This document shows positions 53,433 to 62,935 of a stretch of 64,000 nt of DNA, one piece after another. The notes beneath the pieces were generated by a model, which worked only from the letters and a program-made list of their open reading frames with translations, searched no databases and had not been told where the DNA came from. Made by a program: the position numbers and the translations under genes. The DNA comes from Patulibacter sp. GTDB taxonomy: Bacteria > Actinomycetota > Thermoleophilia > Solirubrobacterales > Solirubrobacteraceae. The stretch is from positions 1 to 64,000 of the forward strand of contig NZ_JAURWA010000137.1 of NCBI RefSeq assembly GCF_030655195.1, read 5' to 3'. Numbering within the stretch: the first letter of the stretch is position 1; each line of letters opens with the position of its first letter.

Positions 53433-55016
53433 ATGTGTGGAATCGCCGCGGTCTATGCCCCGACCGACCACCGGGTCGACGCCGAGGCCGGGGTCCGGAT
53501 GCTCTCCCGCCTGACCCACCGCGGGCCCGACGACATCGGCCAGGTGGCCGTCGGCGAGACGAGCTGGCTCGGGCACACGCGCCTCTCCATCGTCGACCTC
53601 GCCGGCGGGCGGCAGCCGCTGGGCGACCGCACCCTCTGGCTCGTCGGCAACGGCGAGGTCTACAACCACGACGACGTCCGTCAGACCCTCGACGGCGCGC
53701 TGTTCGACACCGCCTCCGACAACGAGGTCGCACTGCACCTGGTCGTCGAACGGGGCGTCGAGGCGCTCGCCGAGCTGCGCGGCATGTGGGCGATCTGCCT
53801 CGCCGGCCCGGAGAACCCCGATCCCGCGGGCAGGCCGGACTGGATCACGTTCCTCGCCGCACGCGACCCGATCGGCATCAAGCCGCTCTACTGGGCCCGG
53901 CGCGACGGCCAGGTCCGCTTCGCGTCGGAGATCCGCGCGTTCGACGAGGACTGGCGCTGGGCCGTCGAGACGTTCCCCCCGGGCTGCGCCTGGACGCCCG
54001 AGCACGGTCTCGTGCGGTTCGCCGACGCGGTGCCCACGGAGTCGATCCAGGTCCCGAAGCTGCCGGGCCCGAAGGAGCCCGGCGCGCCGATCCCCGAGGA
54101 CATCCTCCGCTCGACCCGGGAGACGCTGGCCGACTCGGTCGACCGGCACATGATGGCCGACGTCGACGTCGGCGTCTTCCTCTCCGGCGGCCTGGACTCC
54201 AGCCTGATCGCGGCGCTGGCCCAGGACTTCCTGAAGGCCCGCGGCCGCACGCTGAAGACCTTCGCCGTGGGCACCGAGGGCTCCTCCGACATCCTCGCCG
54301 CGCGCGTCGTCGCCGAGCACCTCGGCACGGAGCACCACGAGGCGCTCTACACCGCGCAGGACGCCGCGGCCGCGCTCGACGACGTCATCCGGTCGATCGA
54401 GTCCTTCGACCCGTCGCTCGTCCGGTCGTCCGTGCCCAACTGGTTCCTCGCACGCCTGGCCGCCCAGCACGTCAAGGTCGTCCTGACCGGCGAGGGCGCC
54501 GACGAGCTCTACGCCGGCTACGACTACTACCACGACGACTTCGCGGAGCCCGAGGACCTCCACGGCGAGCTCGTCCGCACGATCCGCGGCCTGCACGACC
54601 TGAACCTCCAGCGCGCGGACCGCGTGACGATGGCCCACGGCCTGGAGGCGCGCGTACCGTTCCTGGACCGCGAGGTGATCGCCCAGGCGCTCTCGCTGGC
54701 CCCCGGCTGGAAGGCGTCGGATACGACGAAGCCCCAGCAGCTCGAGAAGCGCGTCCTGCGCCACGCGTTCGACGGCTGGCTGCCCGAGGCGATCCTCTGG
54801 CGTCCGAAGGAGCAGTTCGGCGACGGGTCCGGCGCCGCCGAGGTGCTCCAGGGCGCGCTCGAGAGCTCGATCACCCCGGAGGAGTTCGAGCTCGAGCGCA
54901 CGATCGTCGATCCGCCGCTGCGCACCCACGAGGAGCTCGCCTACCACCGGATCTACGCCAAGCACCTCGGCGGCGTCCGGCCGGACAAGACGATGAGCCG
55001 CTTCGCGCGCAGCTGA
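53433..55016 (+). CDS. asnB: Asparagine synthase (glutamine-hydrolysing)
   Basis: MCGIAAVYAP N-terminal Cys; LTHRGPDDIGQ; GVFLSGGLDSSLIAALA; VKVVLTGEGADELYAGYDYY. Confidence 0.95.
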   Translation: MCGIAAVYAPTDHRVDAEAGVRMLSRLTHRGPDDIGQVAVGETSWLGHTRLSIVDLAGGRQPLGDRTLWLVGNGEVYNHDDVRQTLDGALFDTASDNEVALHLVVERGVEALAELRGMWAICLAGPENPDPAGRPDWITFLAARDPIGIKPLYWARRDGQVRFASEIRAFDEDWRWAVETFPPGCAWTPEHGLVRFADAVPTESIQVPKLPGPKEPGAPIPEDILRSTRETLADSVDRHMMADVDVGVFLSGGLDSSLIAALAQDFLKARGRTLKTFAVGTEGSSDILAARVVAEHLGTEHHEALYTAQDAAAALDDVIRSIESFDPSLVRSSVPNWFLARLAAQHVKVVLTGEGADELYAGYDYYHDDFAEPEDLHGELVRTIRGLHDLNLQRADRVTMAHGLEARVPFLDREVIAQALSLAPGWKASDTTKPQQLEKRVLRHAFDGWLPEAILWRPKEQFGDGSGAAEVLQGALESSITPEEFELERTIVDPPLRTHEELAYHRIYAKHLGGVRPDKTMSRFARS

Positions 55017-55058
55017 GCGGTCGCCCGGCCGCCGCCGCGACCCACGGACCGGGGTGGG

Positions 55059-55928
55059 TCAGGTGATCAGCCGCTTGGTGCTCTGCCGGATCGCCAGGCG
55101 CCACATGACCAGCGCGAAGACGATCAGCGCGGCGAACCGGGCGACGTCGTGCCAGCCGTCGAAGCCGAACGCCGCGCCGCGGACGAGCTCGACGAGGTGG
55201 TGCAGCGGGTTGAGCTCCGACGCGATCTGGATGCCGCGGGGCAGCCCGTCGAGGGGGAAGAACGTCCCGGCGACGAGGAACAGGGGCGTGAGGATCAGCG
55301 ACTGGTAGTACGAGAACGAGTCGATCGACCGCACGATCGCCGAGATCAGCAGGCCGAAGGACGCGAAGCCGAACGCGCACGGGAAGCAGAGCAGCGGGAC
55401 GAGCAGCATCCCCCACGCCGGATCGAGGCCGAAGATCATGGCCACGAGCAGCGGGAAGCAGCCGTAGACCGACGCGCGGATCGCCATCCACAGCGCCTCG
55501 GCGGTGACGAGCTCCTCGACGTCGACCGGCGCGGCGAGGATCGCGTCGTAGGTGCGTTGGAACTCCCGCTTGACGAACGACCCGAACATCGCCGAGAACG
55601 CGCTGCCGAACAGCACCGAGGTCGCGACGGTGCCCGTGCCGACGTAGTCGACGTAGTCGTACCCGTCGATCTCGGAGACGATCGAGCCGAAGCCGAAGCC
55701 GAACGCGAGCAGGTAGATCGTCGGCTCGACGGTCGAGGAGAACGTCGAGCTCTTCCAGAACGAGAGCCAGTTGATGACCTCCCGCGTCATCACCCCCTCG
55801 ATCGCCAGGCGCTCGAGGCGACCCAGGCGCCTGCGGGGACCGGCCGTCGCGGGCACCACGGCGCCGGCGGCCGCTCCGCCGTCGCGATCGGAGCCGGAGC
55901 CCGGCGGGGTCTCGGGGCCGGCGGACAT
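55059..55928 (-). CDS. ABC-2 type transporter permease (NodJ-like)
   Basis: KREFQRTYDAILAAPVDVEELVTAEALW, LILTPLFLVAGTFFPLDGLPRGIQIASELNPLHHLVELVRGAAFG. Confidence 0.88.
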   Translation of the reverse strand: MSAGPETPPGSGSDRDGGAAAGAVVPATAGPRRRLGRLERLAIEGVMTREVINWLSFWKSSTFSSTVEPTIYLLAFGFGFGSIVSEIDGYDYVDYVGTGTVATSVLFGSAFSAMFGSFVKREFQRTYDAILAAPVDVEELVTAEALWMAIRASVYGCFPLLVAMIFGLDPAWGMLLVPLLCFPCAFGFASFGLLISAIVRSIDSFSYYQSLILTPLFLVAGTFFPLDGLPRGIQIASELNPLHHLVELVRGAAFGFDGWHDVARFAALIVFALVMWRLAIRQSTKRLIT

Positions 55929-56833
55929 CAGGCCACCTCCTCGCCGGTCAGCGCCACGAAGACGTCCTCCAGGTTGGCCGCGCGCTCGTGCCCGGCGTGG
56001 CCGGCGAGCGACCCGCCCAGGCCCTCCGCCCGGAGGATCGCGACGCTCGTCCCGGTGCGCCGGTGGTCGTGGCCGGCGTCCTGCGCCGCCGTCTCGACCG
56101 TCCGCAGGTGCTCCGGCGGACCGTAGACCTCCAGGACGGTGCGCCCCGCGTGCTCGAGGATCAGGTCCTTCGGCCGGCCGGTCGCGACCGCGCGTCCCTC
56201 GGCCATCACGGTGACGGTGTCGGCGAGGCGCTCGGCCTCCTCGATGTAGTGGGTGCTCATGAGGATCGACACCCCCTCGGAACGAAGGCGGTCGATCAGC
56301 GCCCACAGCTCCTGGCGCACCTGCGGATCGAGTCCCACCGTCGGTTCGTCGAGCAGCACGAGCCGCGGCCGGTGGACGAGCGCGCGGGCGATCAGCAGCC
56401 GCCGGCGCATGCCGCCCGACAGCGCGTCCACCTTCGTGTCGGCCCGCTCCGTCAGCGTCGCGATCTCGAGCGCCCGCCGGATCGCGTCCTCGCGCTCCGC
56501 CCGCGGGACGCGGTAGAGCCGGACGAACACGCGCAGGTTGTCGCGGACGGTGAGCGTGGTGTCGAGGTTGTCGAGCTGCGGCACGAGCCCCATCACGGCG
56601 CGCGCCTGCTTCGACTCCCCCGGCAGGGAGAACCCGAGCACGTCGATCGTCCCCTCGTCCGCGATCGACTGGGCGGTGAGCAGCCGCATGGTCGTGGACT
56701 TGCCGGCGCCGTTGGGGCCGAGGAGCCCGACGCAGGTGCCCTCGGGGACCTCGAGGTCGAGCCCGTCGACGGCCTGCACGGGCCCGAACGCCTTGCGGAC
56801 GCCCTTGAGCGAGAGCGCGGATGGAGGAGGCAC
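55928..56833 (-). CDS. ABC transporter ATP-binding protein (NodI/DrrA-like)
   Basis: LLGPNGAGKSTTMRLL, LSGGMRRRLLIARALVHRPRLVLLDEPTVGLDPQ. Confidence 0.95.
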   Translation of the reverse strand: MPPPSALSLKGVRKAFGPVQAVDGLDLEVPEGTCVGLLGPNGAGKSTTMRLLTAQSIADEGTIDVLGFSLPGESKQARAVMGLVPQLDNLDTTLTVRDNLRVFVRLYRVPRAEREDAIRRALEIATLTERADTKVDALSGGMRRRLLIARALVHRPRLVLLDEPTVGLDPQVRQELWALIDRLRSEGVSILMSTHYIEEAERLADTVTVMAEGRAVATGRPKDLILEHAGRTVLEVYGPPEHLRTVETAAQDAGHDHRRTGTSVAILRAEGLGGSLAGHAGHERAANLEDVFVALTGEEVA

Positions 56834-56874
56834 GCCGGAGAGGATGCCGGACGCGCCGGTCGTGGTCCCGTCGC

Positions 56875-57045
56875 CGGGTCAGCGGATGCCGACGATGGCG
56901 GCGGGGTGGGTGGGGAGCGCGGGACTGCGCCGCCCCGCGTCCCCCGGGTCAGCGGATGCCGACGACGGCGGCGGGGTGGGTGGGGAGCGCGGGACTGCGC
57001 CGCCCTGCGTCCCCCCGGGTCAGCGGATGCCGACGATGGCGGCGC
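56875..57045. repeat. Tandem repeat (70/71-bp period, 2 full copies + partial) overlapping the 3' end of the transglycosylase gene
   Basis: cgggtcagcggatgccgacgatggcggcggggtgggtggggagcgcgggactgcgccgccccgcgtccccc starting 56875, near-identical copy at 56945, partial copy at 57016 inside the CDS end. Confidence 0.92.
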
Positions 57046-58093
57046 AGTCCCAATTCCCCGCGCCCCGCCCGCCGTCCCACAGCTTCGCGGCGAGCCGGTC
57101 CTGCTCGGCCTTCGACGCCATGTAGGCCTGGGGCGTGCTGCCGCCGAGGCCCTTCCAGGTCGCGACCATGAACTGGTAGTAGCCCGACGCCCCGGCGCTG
57201 TTGGGCGTGAAGTTCTGTCCGCCGGACTCGCACTGCACGATCGACCACGGGATCGCCCAGCCGCCGCTCGCGGGCTTCGCGGCGCCGAGCGCCTTGGGCG
57301 ACGACGACGGGGCGGTGAACTGGCGGGCCGCCTTCTCCTGCGCCGCGACGAGCTTCGCGAGGGTCTTCTCGGCGCCGCGGCGCTTCGCCCGGGCGTTCGA
57401 GAGCGCGGCGAGGCGGGCCTGGTGGGCGGCGGCGACGGACGCGCGCCGCTCGGCCAGGCCGGCCGTCATGGACGCCATCGCGTCGCGCTGCTGCGAGGCC
57501 ACCGCGGCCTGCCGGGCCTGGGTCCGGCGCAGGGTGGCGAGGTCGTCCTCGTCCTTCTTGGCCTCGTTGCGCGAGTCGCGGACGAGGTCCACCAGGCGGG
57601 TGTCGCTCGACTGGATGCGGCGGAGGAAGTTCACGCGCTCCAGCAGGTCGGAGAACCCCTGCGAGCTGACCATGACCGAGACCACGTCGGGCTTGTCGGC
57701 GGTGTAGCGGGTGCGCAGCACGGCGGCGAGCTGGTCGCGGCCCTGCTCCAGCCTGCGGCGCAGGCGCACGAGGCGGGCGCGGGTCGCGCGCAGGTCCGTC
57801 GTGGTCGTCGCGAGGCGGCGCTGCGCGGTGTCGTACTCCTGCTGCACCTCGGCCAGCCGCGACTGGGCGGCGGCCAGCGCCCTGGTCGCCGAGTCCTCGA
57901 GCGCGCCGAGCTTCGCGGCCGTCGACGAGAGCGAGCGCTCGCGGGCCTTCTGCTGGTCGATCGTGCCCTGCAGCGCGGATGAGCTGGGCGCACCGGGCGC
58001 GACGCGGGGCACGACGGCGAGGAGCAGCAGGGCGAGGAGCAGGCCGCCGGCGAACACGCCGATGCGGCCCCGGAGGGCGGAGGGTACGAGCAT
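57020..58093 (-). CDS. Secreted/anchored coiled-coil protein with C-terminal transglycosylase (SLT/RPF-like) domain
   Basis: N-terminal TM/signal, coiled coil LRTRYTADKPDVVSVMVSSQGFSDLLERVNFLRRI, C-term WSIVQCESGGQNFTPNSAGASGYYQFMVATWKGLGG. Confidence 0.85.
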   Translation of the reverse strand: MLVPSALRGRIGVFAGGLLLALLLLAVVPRVAPGAPSSSALQGTIDQQKARERSLSSTAAKLGALEDSATRALAAAQSRLAEVQQEYDTAQRRLATTTTDLRATRARLVRLRRRLEQGRDQLAAVLRTRYTADKPDVVSVMVSSQGFSDLLERVNFLRRIQSSDTRLVDLVRDSRNEAKKDEDDLATLRRTQARQAAVASQQRDAMASMTAGLAERRASVAAAHQARLAALSNARAKRRGAEKTLAKLVAAQEKAARQFTAPSSSPKALGAAKPASGGWAIPWSIVQCESGGQNFTPNSAGASGYYQFMVATWKGLGGSTPQAYMASKAEQDRLAAKLWDGGRGAGNWDCAAIVGIR

Positions 58094-58258
58094 GGGGATG
58101 GCGCGTCGGGGCGGCAGCCGGACGCGACCGTCGAAACTAGCCGCAGTCCGCCCCGCGGCCGAGCGCTGCACGCCATCCTGCGACCTCCGCACCGGTCCTC
58201 CGGCCCCGCGACCGACCGGTGGGTGTGGCCGCGGTCGCCGCCGGCCGGCCGTCGCGCG

Positions 58259-59449
58259 TCAGCCGCCGCGCACCCCGCGCCGGCGCAGCGCCAGCTCGAG
58301 GGCGAAGCGCGCGTCGGGGTCCTCCGGGTCGACCTCGAGCGTCTCCCGCAGGCGGGCCATCCGGTAGCGGACGGTCTGCGGGTGCAGGTGCAGCGCCTCG
58401 GCCATCCGCGGTCCATGGCCGCGATGGTCGAGCCAGGCGCGCAGGGTCTCGAGGTGCCGGGTGCGTCGCCCCGCGGGCAGGGCGTCGAGCGGACCGAGGA
58501 CGCCCGAGGCCAGGTCGTCGGCGGCCTCCCCGTCGCCGTGGACGACGAGGTCGGTGAGGTGCCGGTCGGCGAGCACCGGGCCCTCCCCCACGTCGGCCAC
58601 CCGCTCGGCGGCCACGAGCGCGGCCAGGGTCGCGGCGCGGCGGTGCGAGCGCCCGACCTCCTCCCACGCCACCGTCGGGCCGACGACGAGCCCGCCGCCG
58701 CGAACGGGCGCACCGGTCAGGCGGGCGAGCACCCCGGGCGCCGGGACGAGCCCGACGGCGACGCCCTCCACGACCGCGGCGACGATGCGCGGGTCGATGC
58801 GCAGCAGGTCGCCCGGACCGTCCGCGCCCGGCGCGACCACGACGGCGAGGCGGGCCGGCGGGGTCCAGCCGAGCTCGACCGCGGCGGCGTGCAGGTCGAC
58901 GGGATCGCGGTCGGCGACGACGAGACGGACGAGGGTGTCGCGGGCGCGCTGGGTGGCCCCGGCGCGCAGGGACTGCTCGTGCGCCCAGCCGGTCACGGAC
59001 AGCCCGGCGAGCCGGTGGATGTAGGCGAAGATCGCCTCCCCGAGCGGGACGAGGACGGCGGCGTCGGCCCCGTCCGCCCGCGCGGCGTCCGCGAAGCGGC
59101 GCCAGGCCACCCGCGCCCCCGTGCGGTACGCGGACTGCAGCGCGTCGAGGGTGCGCCCGGCCCGGACCTCCCCGCGTCCGAGCTCCTCGATCATCCGGTC
59201 GGTCTGCGACGCCCGGGACGGGTCCTCGACGAAGGCGACGAACTCGCCGAGGGAGAACTCCACGCCCCGACGGACGACGCGCCCGAACTCCCCGCCGAAC
59301 GGTCGGCGGTAGGCGGGGACCTCGGCGCGGATGGCGACGAGGATCTCGTCGGCCACCGACGGGAGCACGGGCCGCAGCACCGCGCCGAGCTCGGCGGGCA
59401 GCGCCGCGATCCGCTCACGCACGTCCTCGGTGGCCTCCGGGGTCCCCAT
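58259..59449 (-). CDS. PucR family transcriptional regulator
   Basis: C-terminal ETLRAWLDHRGHGPRMAEALHLHPQTVRYRMARLRETLEVDPEDPDARFALELALR. Confidence 0.87.
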   Translation of the reverse strand: MGTPEATEDVRERIAALPAELGAVLRPVLPSVADEILVAIRAEVPAYRRPFGGEFGRVVRRGVEFSLGEFVAFVEDPSRASQTDRMIEELGRGEVRAGRTLDALQSAYRTGARVAWRRFADAARADGADAAVLVPLGEAIFAYIHRLAGLSVTGWAHEQSLRAGATQRARDTLVRLVVADRDPVDLHAAAVELGWTPPARLAVVVAPGADGPGDLLRIDPRIVAAVVEGVAVGLVPAPGVLARLTGAPVRGGGLVVGPTVAWEEVGRSHRRAATLAALVAAERVADVGEGPVLADRHLTDLVVHGDGEAADDLASGVLGPLDALPAGRRTRHLETLRAWLDHRGHGPRMAEALHLHPQTVRYRMARLRETLEVDPEDPDARFALELALRRRGVRGG

Positions 59450-59585
59450 GCGGCGATCCTACGCGTGGGGTGATGAGCCCGCACGCGAAGACGGCGGACC
59501 CGAGGGCCCGCCGCCGGAGAACTTCATCGCGATGTGAGGAGGCCCCGGCCCGAGACGCCCGGGGCGGGGCCCGCCACCCCTGCTT

Positions 59586-61079
59586 TTAGAGCTGGACGAT
59601 CACCGACTTCGTCTCCTGGTAGGCCGAGAGGACCTCCTCGCCCATCTCGCGGCCCCAGCCCGACTGCTTGTAGCCGCCGAAGGGCAGCGCTGCGTCGTAG
59701 ATGTGGTACGTGTTCACGTGCACCGTGCCGGCCTTGATCCGCGCCGCCAGCTTGTGCGCGTTGCTCAGGTCCTTGGTCCAGATGCCGGCCGCCAGGCCGT
59801 AGACCGAGTCGTTGGCCTTGGCCGCCAGCTCGTCGACGTCCTGGAACGGCATCGCGACCACGACCGGCCCGAAGATCTCCTCGCGCACGATGCGTGCGTC
59901 GTCGGTGGTGTCGACGAGGACGGTCGGCTGCACGAAGTAGCCGGGACCGTCGATCGCGTTGCCGCCCGCGACGGCGCGGGAGCCCGCGTCGCTGCCGATC
60001 TTCAGGTAGCCGGTCACGCGGTCGAACTGCTCGGAGGAGACGAGCGGGCCCATCTCGGTGTCCGGCTGCAGGCCGTGGCCGACCTTGATGTTGTTGGCCG
60101 CGTCGCTGACGCCGGCGACGACCTCGTCGAACAGGTCGTTCTGGATGTAGAGGCGCGAGCCGGCCGTGCAGACCTCGCCCTGGTTGAAGAAGATGCCGTT
60201 CGCCGCGCCGGCGATGGCCGCGGGGACGTCGGCGTCGCCGAGGACGATGTTCGGGCTCTTGCCGCCGAGCTCGAGGGACACGCGCTTGAGGTTCGTCTTG
60301 CCCGCCGCCTGCGCGATGAGCTTGCCGACCTCGGTGGACCCGGTGAACGCGACCTTGTCGACGTCGTCGTGCTCGGCCAGCGCCGCGCCGGCGTCGCCGT
60401 AGCCCGTGATGACGTTCAGGACGCCCGGGGGGATCCCGGCCTCGAGGGCCAGCTCGCCGAGACGGATGGCCGAGAGCGGCGTCTGCTCGGCGGGCTTCAG
60501 GATGATCGTGCAGCCGGTGGCCAGCGCGGGGCCGACCTTCCACGCCGCCATCAGCAGCGGGAAGTTCCACGGGATGATCTGCGCGACGACGCCGACCGGC
60601 TCCTTCGTCGTGTAGGCGTGGAACTCGCCGCCCGGCAGGTAGGGGAGCGACGGGCGGACCGTGGAGCCGCGCAGCTTCGTGGCCCAGCCGCTCATGTACC
60701 AGAAGTTGTCGGCGGCGAGGGGGACGTCGGCGGCCGCGGCGACGGCCATCGCCTTGCCGTTGTCGAGGGAGTCGAGCTCGGCCAGCTGGTCGAGGTTCTC
60801 CATGATCAGGTCGCCGAGGCGGTGGATGACGCGGCCGCGCTCGGACGGGGTCATCGTCTTCCACGGACCGTCGAGCGCCTTGCGCGCGGCGCGGACGGCG
60901 CGGTCGACGTCCTCCTTCTTGCCGTGGGCGACCGAGGTCAGGACCTCGCCGGTACCGGGATCGATCGTCTCGAACGTGGCGCCGTCGGCGGCGTCGACGT
61001 GCTCGCCGTCGATGATCAGCTGCTTCGTCCCGGAGAGGAACTCGCGGGCGTGGGTCGCGGTGACGCTTACGGTGGCCAT
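59586..61079 (-). CDS. Aldehyde dehydrogenase family protein
   Basis: IIPWNFPLLMAAWKVGPALATGCTIILKPAEQTPLSA, FTGSTEVGKLI, LELGGKSPNIVLGDAD, FFNQGEVCTAGSRLYIQ. Confidence 0.95.
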   Translation of the reverse strand: MATVSVTATHAREFLSGTKQLIIDGEHVDAADGATFETIDPGTGEVLTSVAHGKKEDVDRAVRAARKALDGPWKTMTPSERGRVIHRLGDLIMENLDQLAELDSLDNGKAMAVAAAADVPLAADNFWYMSGWATKLRGSTVRPSLPYLPGGEFHAYTTKEPVGVVAQIIPWNFPLLMAAWKVGPALATGCTIILKPAEQTPLSAIRLGELALEAGIPPGVLNVITGYGDAGAALAEHDDVDKVAFTGSTEVGKLIAQAAGKTNLKRVSLELGGKSPNIVLGDADVPAAIAGAANGIFFNQGEVCTAGSRLYIQNDLFDEVVAGVSDAANNIKVGHGLQPDTEMGPLVSSEQFDRVTGYLKIGSDAGSRAVAGGNAIDGPGYFVQPTVLVDTTDDARIVREEIFGPVVVAMPFQDVDELAAKANDSVYGLAAGIWTKDLSNAHKLAARIKAGTVHVNTYHIYDAALPFGGYKQSGWGREMGEEVLSAYQETKSVIVQL

Positions 61080-61150
61080 GGGTGCTCCGTGCTCGTGGTC
61101 GGTGGCGCGTGCGCGTCACCGAGGTCTTGTGGATCGACCGTACGCCCGCG

Positions 61151-61173
61151 CACGTTGCGTCCACGTTGCAACG
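61151..61173. promoter_or_regulatory. Candidate operator upstream of ALDH: direct repeat CACGTTGC (11-bp period) and palindrome CGTTGCAACG
   Basis: cacgttgcgtccacgttgcaacg at 61151-61173. Confidence 0.4.
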
Positions 61174-61332
61174 AACGAGCGGCAAGGCGCCACGTTCGGG
61201 CCCCTCCGTGACGAACGTCGCATCTCGCGCGCGCTGCGTCCCGCCGGCCCTCCCCCGCCGCGCCCGGAGCCACCCCGGCCGTGCGACAAGTAGGACGTGG
61301 CACCTCCCGCTCCGGCACGGCATGATGTGCGC

Positions 61333-62835
61333 GTGAGCCAGATCGACCCGCGCACCCCCGTCCTCGTCGGCACCGGCCAGGTCTCCGACCGCCCGGCGAA
61401 GGGCGAGGCGACGACGCGGACGCCCCTGGACCTGATGGTCGAGGCGGCCCGCGCCGCCGCCGCCGACGCCGGCCCCGGTGGCGAGGCGCTGCTCGCGAAG
61501 ACCGACAGCCTCGGGATCGTCGACATCTTCTGCTGGCCCGTCCCGGACCCCGGCGCCCTCGTGGCGCGGGAGCTGGGGATCGCGCCGCGCGAGACGGTCC
61601 GCACGGTCATCGGCGGCAACAGCCCCATCGCCCTGCTGGCCGACGCCGCGGGCCGGATCGCCGCGGGCGAGATGGACGTCGCGCTGCTCGGCGGCGGCGA
61701 GGTCGGCACCGCCTTCCGTGCCGCGCTGATGTCGGGCGGCTCGACGGGCTGGGAGGAGCAGCCCGAGGGCACCGCCCCCACGCGCGTGCTGGGCACGGAC
61801 CGCCCGCCGTCCCACGACGCCGAGCTGGCCGCGGGCATCGCCTACCCGATCTCGTACTACCCCCTCTTCGAGCACCGTCTGCGCCACGCCGCCGGCCGGA
61901 GCACCGCCGAGCAGCGCGCGTGGATCGGCGAGTGGTGGGCGCGCTACAGCTCCATCGCGGTCGATCACCCGCAGGGCTGGGCCCAGGAGGCCATGACCGC
62001 CGAGCAGCTGGCGACGCCGGGGCCGAAGAACCGCCTGATCAGCGACCCCTACACGCGGCACATGAACGCGGACATCGGCGTGGACCAGGCCGCGATGCTG
62101 CTCCTGACGAGCGTCGAGGCCGCCGAGGCCGCCGGCATCCCGCGCGACCGCTGGGTCTTCGTGCACGGGACCGCGTCGGCGTCGGACCACTGGTTCGTCG
62201 GCGAGCGCGAGCACCTCGACCGCTCCCCCGCGATCGCCGCGAGCGGTCGGGCGCTGTTCGGGCACCGCGGCACGTCGGCCGACGAGATCGCCCTCGTCGA
62301 CCTCTACTCCTGCTTCCCGTGCGCGGTGCAGGTCGGCGCGAACGAGCTCGGCTTCGTCGTCGACGACCCGCAGCGCCCGCTCACGGTCACGGGCGGCCTG
62401 GCGCTCTTCGGCGGCCCGGCGAACAACTACGTCACCCACTCGATCGCCACGCTCGCCGACCGCGCCCGGGAGCGCCCGGACGAGCTCGCCCTGGCCAGCG
62501 CCGTCGGCTGGTACCTGACCAAGCACGGCCTGGCGCTGCTCTCGGCGACGCCGCCCGAGAAGCCCTACGCCCACCACGACGTCCAGTCCGAGGTCGACGC
62601 GACCCCCACCCGCGAGATCGCGGACGCGCCGTCGGGCACGTGGACCGTCGAGACGTTCACCGCCGCCTACGACCGCGAGGGCACCGCGTCGGTGGGGTCC
62701 GTCGTCGCGCTGGACGCCGACGGCCGTCGCGCCTTCGGGCGCACCGAGGACCCGGAGGTGCTCGGCCGCCTGCTGGACGGCGACCCGATCGACGGCGCCG
62801 TCGAGCTCGACGGCGCGGGGGGCTTCGCGCTCTGA
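61333..62835 (+). CDS. Thiolase-like (acetyl-CoA acetyltransferase family) protein
   Basis: IDPRTPVLVGTGQVSDRP, VIGGNSPIALLADAAGRIAAGEMDVALLGGGEVG, DLYSCFPCAVQVGANELG, VTGGLALFGGPANNYVTHSI. Confidence 0.87.
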   Translation: MSQIDPRTPVLVGTGQVSDRPAKGEATTRTPLDLMVEAARAAAADAGPGGEALLAKTDSLGIVDIFCWPVPDPGALVARELGIAPRETVRTVIGGNSPIALLADAAGRIAAGEMDVALLGGGEVGTAFRAALMSGGSTGWEEQPEGTAPTRVLGTDRPPSHDAELAAGIAYPISYYPLFEHRLRHAAGRSTAEQRAWIGEWWARYSSIAVDHPQGWAQEAMTAEQLATPGPKNRLISDPYTRHMNADIGVDQAAMLLLTSVEAAEAAGIPRDRWVFVHGTASASDHWFVGEREHLDRSPAIAASGRALFGHRGTSADEIALVDLYSCFPCAVQVGANELGFVVDDPQRPLTVTGGLALFGGPANNYVTHSIATLADRARERPDELALASAVGWYLTKHGLALLSATPPEKPYAHHDVQSEVDATPTREIADAPSGTWTVETFTAAYDREGTASVGSVVALDADGRRAFGRTEDPEVLGRLLDGDPIDGAVELDGAGGFAL

Positions 62836-62935
62836 GCCCCGGCGGTGCGGCGGACGGGCCGGTGCGCCGCTCCCTCGGGGTCGGTCCGCGTCCGACGCAC
62901 TGGCGATCCGGGCGGGGTCGCCGTAGGATCGCGCC

